Below are positions 60,161-64,000 of a DNA stretch of 64,000 bases, one piece after another. The position numbers and the translations under genes are program-made. The stretch comes from Roseomonas gilardii subsp. gilardii (lineage in GTDB: Bacteria > Pseudomonadota > Alphaproteobacteria > Acetobacterales > Acetobacteraceae), in the NCBI RefSeq assembly GCF_023078375.1, contig NZ_CP095554.1, forward strand, positions 2,468,501 through 2,532,500. The letters are read 5' to 3'. Position 1 is the stretch's first letter. Each line of letters begins with the position of its first letter. The notes beneath the pieces are model-generated. The model was not told where the DNA came from. It worked only from the letters and a program-made list of their open reading frames with translations, and made no database searches.

Positions 60161-60915
60161 CGCGCCCGCTGCCGGCCCGGGACCAGCACCAGCGAGAAAT
60201 AGGGGGCGGGGGCGTCGTCGCGCTCGGCGAGGGGGACGATCCGCTCCTCCGCCATGGTGCCGCGCTCGACATAGAGGGCACGGGCGGTCAGGCCCGCCGC
60301 CGCCAGCGCAACGCGGATCTTCGGCAGGTTGCGGCCGACCTTCATGATCACCGCCGCGTCGGTGCCGCGCAGCCGCTCCGCCATGCGCTCCCCGTCCAGC
60401 GTGCCGGGGAGGACGGTGAGGATGTCGTCGCCATGCACGATCGGCGTCCGGGTCCGGGTCCAGCAGCCGCTCATGGCGGTGATGCCGGGCACGACCTCCT
60501 GCCGGAACCCGTCGCGCAGCCGGTCGAAGAGATACATCGAGGAGCCGTAGAAGAAGGGATCGCCCTCGCAGAGCAGGGCGACATCCTGCCCGGCGCGCAG
60601 GCGGGCGGCGAGGACCGCGGCGCAATCCTCATAGAATCCCGCGATCCCGGCGGCATAGCGCGGGTCCCCCACCGGGATCTCGGTGGTGTAGGGGTATTCG
60701 AAGCGCAGCTCCTCCGCCCCAGGCGGCAGATGCGGCGCGGCGATGGTGCGGGCATTGCCGTCGCGGCCACGCTTGGCGAAATGCGCGAAGACCGGCACCT
60801 CGCGCAGGATGCGCGCCGCCTTGAGGGTCAGCAGCTCCGGGTCGCCGGGGCCGAGGCCCAGCGTGTAGAGCGTGCCGGACCCCGGTGGGAAATCGGCAGG
60901 GAAGGCGGGCGCCAC
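60157..60915 (-). CDS. cobI: Precorrin-2 C20-methyltransferase
   Basis: 252 residues from GTG 60915. GTLYTLGLGPGDPELLTLKA at 14-33, the SAM-binding ALLCEGDPFFYGSSMYLFDR and PGITAMSGCWT are characteristic. The enzyme adds a methyl at C20 of precorrin-2, the branch step toward cobalamin. It overlaps the cobJ start by ATGA and follows cobH by one base. Confidence 0.95.
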   Translation of the reverse strand: MAPAFPADFPPGSGTLYTLGLGPGDPELLTLKAARILREVPVFAHFAKRGRDGNARTIAAPHLPPGAEELRFEYPYTTEIPVGDPRYAAGIAGFYEDCAAVLAARLRAGQDVALLCEGDPFFYGSSMYLFDRLRDGFRQEVVPGITAMSGCWTRTRTPIVHGDDILTVLPGTLDGERMAERLRGTDAAVIMKVGRNLPKIRVALAAAGLTARALYVERGTMAEERIVPLAERDDAPAPYFSLVLVPGRQRAR

Positions 60916-60916
60916 G

Positions 60917-61543
60917 CTACTCGGCCTCGCTCGCCAGGGCGTTCACGGCGGCCACGGCCATGGCGCTGCCGCCCAGCCGGCCCTCGGCGATCATCCAGGG
61001 GATGTCGTGCCGCGCGGCCAGGGCCTGCTTGGATTCCGCCGCGCCGACGAAGCCCACCGGCAGGCCGATCACCGCCGCCGGGCGCGGCGCCCCGGCATCC
61101 AGCAACTCCAGCAGGTGGAACAGCGCCGTGGGGGCATTGCCGATGGCCACCAGCGCCCCCTCCAGCCTCTCGCCCCAGAGATGCAGCGCGGCGGCGGAAC
61201 GGGTGTTGCCGATCTCCCGCGCCAGTTCCGGCACGCCGGGGTCGCCCAGGGTGCAGACCACCTCGTTCGCGGCGGGCAGGCGCGGGCGGGTGATGCCATG
61301 CGCCACCATCTGGGCGTCGCAGAGGACGGGCCGCCCGGCGAGCAGCGCGTTCCGCGCGGCGGTGGTGAAGCCGGGCGAGAAGCGCAGGGCGCGCACCACC
61401 TCCACCATGCCGCAGGCATGGATCACGCGCACCGCGACGCGGGCCTCCTCGGCGGAAAGGCCGGACAGGTCGGCCTCGGCCCGGATGGTGGCGAAGGACC
61501 GGCGGTAGATCGCCGCGCCGTCGCGGATGTAGTCGTAGGTCAT
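60917..61543 (-). CDS. cobH: Precorrin-8X methylmutase
   Basis: 208 residues from ATG 61543 (MTYDYIRDGAAIYRRSFATI). The catalytic histidine is His42 in VIHACGMVEVV, and VIGLPVGFVGAAESKQAL is the other conserved block. The enzyme moves a methyl group from C11 to C12, giving hydrogenobyrinic acid. Its start overlaps the cobG stop by ATGA. Confidence 0.95.
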   Translation of the reverse strand: MTYDYIRDGAAIYRRSFATIRAEADLSGLSAEEARVAVRVIHACGMVEVVRALRFSPGFTTAARNALLAGRPVLCDAQMVAHGITRPRLPAANEVVCTLGDPGVPELAREIGNTRSAAALHLWGERLEGALVAIGNAPTALFHLLELLDAGAPRPAAVIGLPVGFVGAAESKQALAARHDIPWMIAEGRLGGSAMAVAAVNALASEAE

Positions 61544-62874
61544 CCTGTCCCCTGGGCCGCCCCTGGGGCGGCCCCGTCCTGTGCGCCGAGCAGCCAGTCT
61601 GCCACCTCGGCGATGCTGAGTCCCCGGCGCTCCGGCGCCTCGCGCGCCGTGGCGTCGCGGCGGATGCCGTAGCCTCCCGCCTCGCCCACGAGGGTGACGG
61701 CGGCGGGGCCGGGATGGGCACAGCCTTTGGCGCAACCGGAGAGGTGCAGCAAGCCCGCGCGCGGCAGTCCGCGCCCGGCCAGGAGGGTAGTCAAGGCGGC
61801 GGCATCGGCCTCCGTGTCCACGCTGGCGCTGGCGCAGCCCCGCAGGCCGGGGCAGGCGCGGATGCGCAGCAGCGGGTCGCCGGCATCGGCGATGCCCCCG
61901 GCGCGCGCGACGGCTCCGGCCAGGTGGCTTGCATCCCGCGCCGCGACGCCGGGGATGACAAGCAGGCGCCAGGGCGTCAGGCGCAGCGTCGCATCGCCAT
62001 GCCGTTCCGCGAGCCCGGCCAGCGCGGCGAGCCGTGGCGCCGTGAGATGACCCAGCGGCAGGCCGAGCAGGAAGGCACCCCGGGCTGCACCCCGGCCCGG
62101 GGCCAGCGGCAGGAAGCCAGGGCGGGCGCCGGCGGCGGGGGCGGGCGGTGCGGTGCGGGGCACAAGGCCGGCCTCCCGCAGCAGGGCGGCGGCCCCTTCG
62201 CGCCGCACCAGCTCGCGCAGGCGCTTCGGCGCCCCGGCCCCTCCGCAGGCGGCGGCGAAGCGGCGCAGCAGGCGGGCGATGGCGGGCGCGGCCTCCCCCC
62301 AGGGACAGAGCGCCGTATCCGCGCCGCCATCGAGGCAGAGGCGCAGCGCCTCCCCCTCGGCGCGGAGCAGAATATCCGCCCGCGACGCATCCAGCGGCAG
62401 GACCCCGCCGCCATCCAGGGCGAGGCCGAACTTGCCGGGAAGGGCCTCCAGCGCCGGATCGGCCTGCACCGCCTCCAGCGCCGCGATCAGGCCGGGCAGG
62501 CGCGGGTCCAGCGCCGGATCATGCCCCAGCAGCGGCGGGCAGAGCAGGTTGCGGCGCCGCTCCACACCCGGATCGGCATCCGCCAGCCCGGCCCCGGCCA
62601 GCGCCCCGGCCAGGGGCGCGAGCCCGGCTTCCGCGATGCCGCGAAGCTGGAGATTGCCCCGGTTGGTCAGCTCGATCCGCCCGTTGCCGTGCCGCTCCGC
62701 CAGCCCGGCCACCAGCCGGGCCGCCCCGGCGGTGAGGATGGCCCGGCGCGGCTTGACGCGCACCAGCCAGCCATCGCCCGAGCGCATCGGCTCGTGCAGG
62801 GAAGGGCACCAGCCCCGCACCGTGACGTCCGGCGAGGATGGGAGCGGGGACAGGGCTGGGGAGGGCGCCGTCAT
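61540..62874 (-). CDS. cobG: Precorrin-3B synthase
   Basis: 444 residues from ATG 62874. It is a sulfite/nitrite-reductase-type enzyme: GNGRIELTNRGNLQLRGI in the first repeat, then ACPGLRGCASASVDTEADA and SGCAKGCAHPGPAAVTLVG, whose four cysteines (CX5C and CX3C) hold the [4Fe-4S] cluster. CobG uses oxygen to make precorrin-3B, so its presence marks the aerobic pathway. It is coupled to both neighbours (ATGA with cobN at 62871 and with cobH at 61540). Confidence 0.92.
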   Translation of the reverse strand: MTAPSPALSPLPSSPDVTVRGWCPSLHEPMRSGDGWLVRVKPRRAILTAGAARLVAGLAERHGNGRIELTNRGNLQLRGIAEAGLAPLAGALAGAGLADADPGVERRRNLLCPPLLGHDPALDPRLPGLIAALEAVQADPALEALPGKFGLALDGGGVLPLDASRADILLRAEGEALRLCLDGGADTALCPWGEAAPAIARLLRRFAAACGGAGAPKRLRELVRREGAAALLREAGLVPRTAPPAPAAGARPGFLPLAPGRGAARGAFLLGLPLGHLTAPRLAALAGLAERHGDATLRLTPWRLLVIPGVAARDASHLAGAVARAGGIADAGDPLLRIRACPGLRGCASASVDTEADAAALTTLLAGRGLPRAGLLHLSGCAKGCAHPGPAAVTLVGEAGGYGIRRDATAREAPERRGLSIAEVADWLLGAQDGAAPGAAQGTG

Positions 62875-64000
62875 GCTCCCTCCAGCAGCGTGGCGGCGCT
62901 GTTGCGCCGGGGTCGCCAGAGCCCGCGCGCCAGGGCCTCGGCCAGGCGCCGCCGCAGTGCCTCGCGCGCCTCGGGATTGGCACCGCGCAGGAAGCGGTCC
63001 ACCGCCTCGTCGCCCAGCGTGTGCTCGAAGATCAGGTCGAACTGCGCGTCGAAACGCGCGGGCAGGGTGGCGGCGAAGCCGTGCAGCGCCTCGGCGGCGC
63101 GGGCGATCTCGGCGGCGCCCCGGCGGCCATGGCGCATCTGCCCCGCGATCCAGAGCGGGTTGGCGGCCCGGCCCCGCACCACGCGGGCGATCTCCTCCTC
63201 CACCGCGCGCAGCCTCGGCGCCTCGGGGCGGCTGGTATCGGCATGGTACAGGCGCGGGCTGGTGCCGAACCCGCAGGCCGCCGCCGCGAAGCCGCCGGCA
63301 TGGGCGGCGCGGTCCGGGCTGTCGAGCAGGTCGGTCTCGGCATGGTCCTGCACCTGCAGGAAGGCCCCGGCCCCGGCGAGGCGTGCGGCGAAACCCTCCG
63401 GATCGGGCCTGCCGTCCAGATCCTGGCCATAGGCATGGCCGGAGGCGGCGAGATAGGCGCGGGCGAGATCCTCCTTCCCCTCCCAGCCGCCCCGGGCCAG
63501 CAGGTCCTCCGTCCCGGCGCCGTAATCGCCGGGGGCGGCGCCGAAGATCCGCGCGGTGGCACGCCGCAGCCCGGTTCCGTCGAGCCCCCGCGCACTGGCG
63601 GCGACCGGGTTCCACTCCGCCGCCTCGTCCCGCGCCGCCACGGCGCGCACCGCCATGTCGAACAGCGCGATCTGCGCCGGGAAGGCATCGCGGAACAGGC
63701 CGGAAATGCGCAGCGTCACATCCACGCGCGGCCGGTCGAGCATGGCCAGCGGCAGCACCTCGATCCCGCTGGCCCGGCCGGATTCCGCGTCCCAGGCCGG
63801 GCGCACGCCCATCAGCACCAGGGCCAGGGCCAGCTCCTCCCCGCCCGTGCGCAGCGTGGCGCTGCCCCAGAGGTCGATGACCAGGTGGCGCAGGAAGTCG
63901 CCCTGCTCCTGCTGGTGCCGGCGCAGCAATTCCCCCGCCGCCTTCTCCGCCAGCACCAGGGCGGAGCGGGTGGGCACGCTGCGCGGGTCCAGGGCGAAGA
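62871..64000 (-). CDS. cobN: Cobaltochelatase subunit CobN, C-terminal part only
   Basis: The last 376 or so codons are present; the rest lies beyond the right edge. DPRSVPTRSALVLAEKAAGELLRR, VIDLWGSATLRTGGEELALALVLMGVRP, and RISGLFRDAFPAQIALFDMAV are characteristic of CobN and magnesium chelatase H-type subunits. The subunit binds hydrogenobyrinic acid diamide and cobalt in the CobNST chelatase. It is first of the visible cobNGHIJ operon. Confidence 0.93.
   Translation of the reverse strand, partial: FALDPRSVPTRSALVLAEKAAGELLRRHQQEQGDFLRHLVIDLWGSATLRTGGEELALALVLMGVRPAWDAESGRASGIEVLPLAMLDRPRVDVTLRISGLFRDAFPAQIALFDMAVRAVAARDEAAEWNPVAASARGLDGTGLRRATARIFGAAPGDYGAGTEDLLARGGWEGKEDLARAYLAASGHAYGQDLDGRPDPEGFAARLAGAGAFLQVQDHAETDLLDSPDRAAHAGGFAAAACGFGTSPRLYHADTSRPEAPRLRAVEEEIARVVRGRAANPLWIAGQMRHGRRGAAEIARAAEALHGFAATLPARFDAQFDLIFEHTLGDEAVDRFLRGANPEAREALRRRLAEALARGLWRPRRNSAATLLEGA

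Overview
The window is very GC-rich chromosomal DNA, packed almost end to end with genes. Many neighbours overlap by ATGA or TGATG. The gene set is that of an aerobic alphaproteobacterium: a SUF operon, class III formaldehyde detoxification, an intracellular PHB depolymerase, a bacteriophytochrome with heme oxygenase, glnB-glnA, ParE, and oxygen-dependent cobalamin synthesis. Content and composition fit Acetobacteraceae, most likely a Roseomonas-like genus. That placement is inferred from gene content, not from a search.

Layout. 1-7067: a truncated radical SAM gene and a cell-envelope glycan module (two glycosyltransferases, an SMR/ArnE-like protein, a methyltransferase, and a divergent polytopic ArnT-like protein). 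7286-11920: two coupled EamA transporters with an MBL-fold hydrolase, an extremely acidic small protein and an aminotransferase. 12127-17537: glutathione-dependent formaldehyde oxidation, an operon of a lipase-like protein followed by two near-identical lipoproteins, and a NUDIX hydrolase. 17714-24425: Rrf2 regulator and sufBCDSUTA. 24784-32643: membrane proteins, an rRNA methyltransferase, a DEAD-box helicase, a hydrolase, methylglyoxal synthase, and a LysR/TauE divergent pair. 32667-43382: parE, dps, an MFS exporter, PHB depolymerase, a purine permease and bphO-bphP. 43567-49236: glnA, glnB, an aminotransferase, tRNA-His, a ubiquinone hydroxylase and a histidine phosphatase. 49332-51708: a TctC-type binding protein and an SGNH hydrolase. 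51753-64000: a large cobalamin cluster (cobS, cobT, cobB, cbiD, cobM, cobE, cobL, cobK, cobJ, cobI, cobH, cobG, cobN), cut by the right edge.

The cobalamin genes form a nearly complete aerobic corrin pathway, from precorrin-2 methylation through cobalt insertion, plus loop assembly. CbiD stands where CobF would be expected. The SUF genes would supply the Fe-S clusters needed by CobG, the RlmD-like methyltransferase and the radical SAM enzyme.

Six one-base frame breaks all lie in runs of exactly five G/C, and each would be repaired by a sixth base. They affect a DUF3574-like lipoprotein, fghA, a NUDIX gene, cobB, and cobK twice. The second cobK break also fixes the end of convergent cobJ. A helicase gene carries a 4-bp duplication. 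The pattern looks more like a sequencing or assembly artefact than real gene decay.

The least explained items are the lipase plus tandem-lipoprotein operon (a possible effector/immunity set), a family of hairpin-rich intergenic elements at 24426-24783 and 54890-55130, and an AT-rich inverted-repeat region upstream of the radical SAM gene. No transposase, CRISPR array, prophage or origin was seen.
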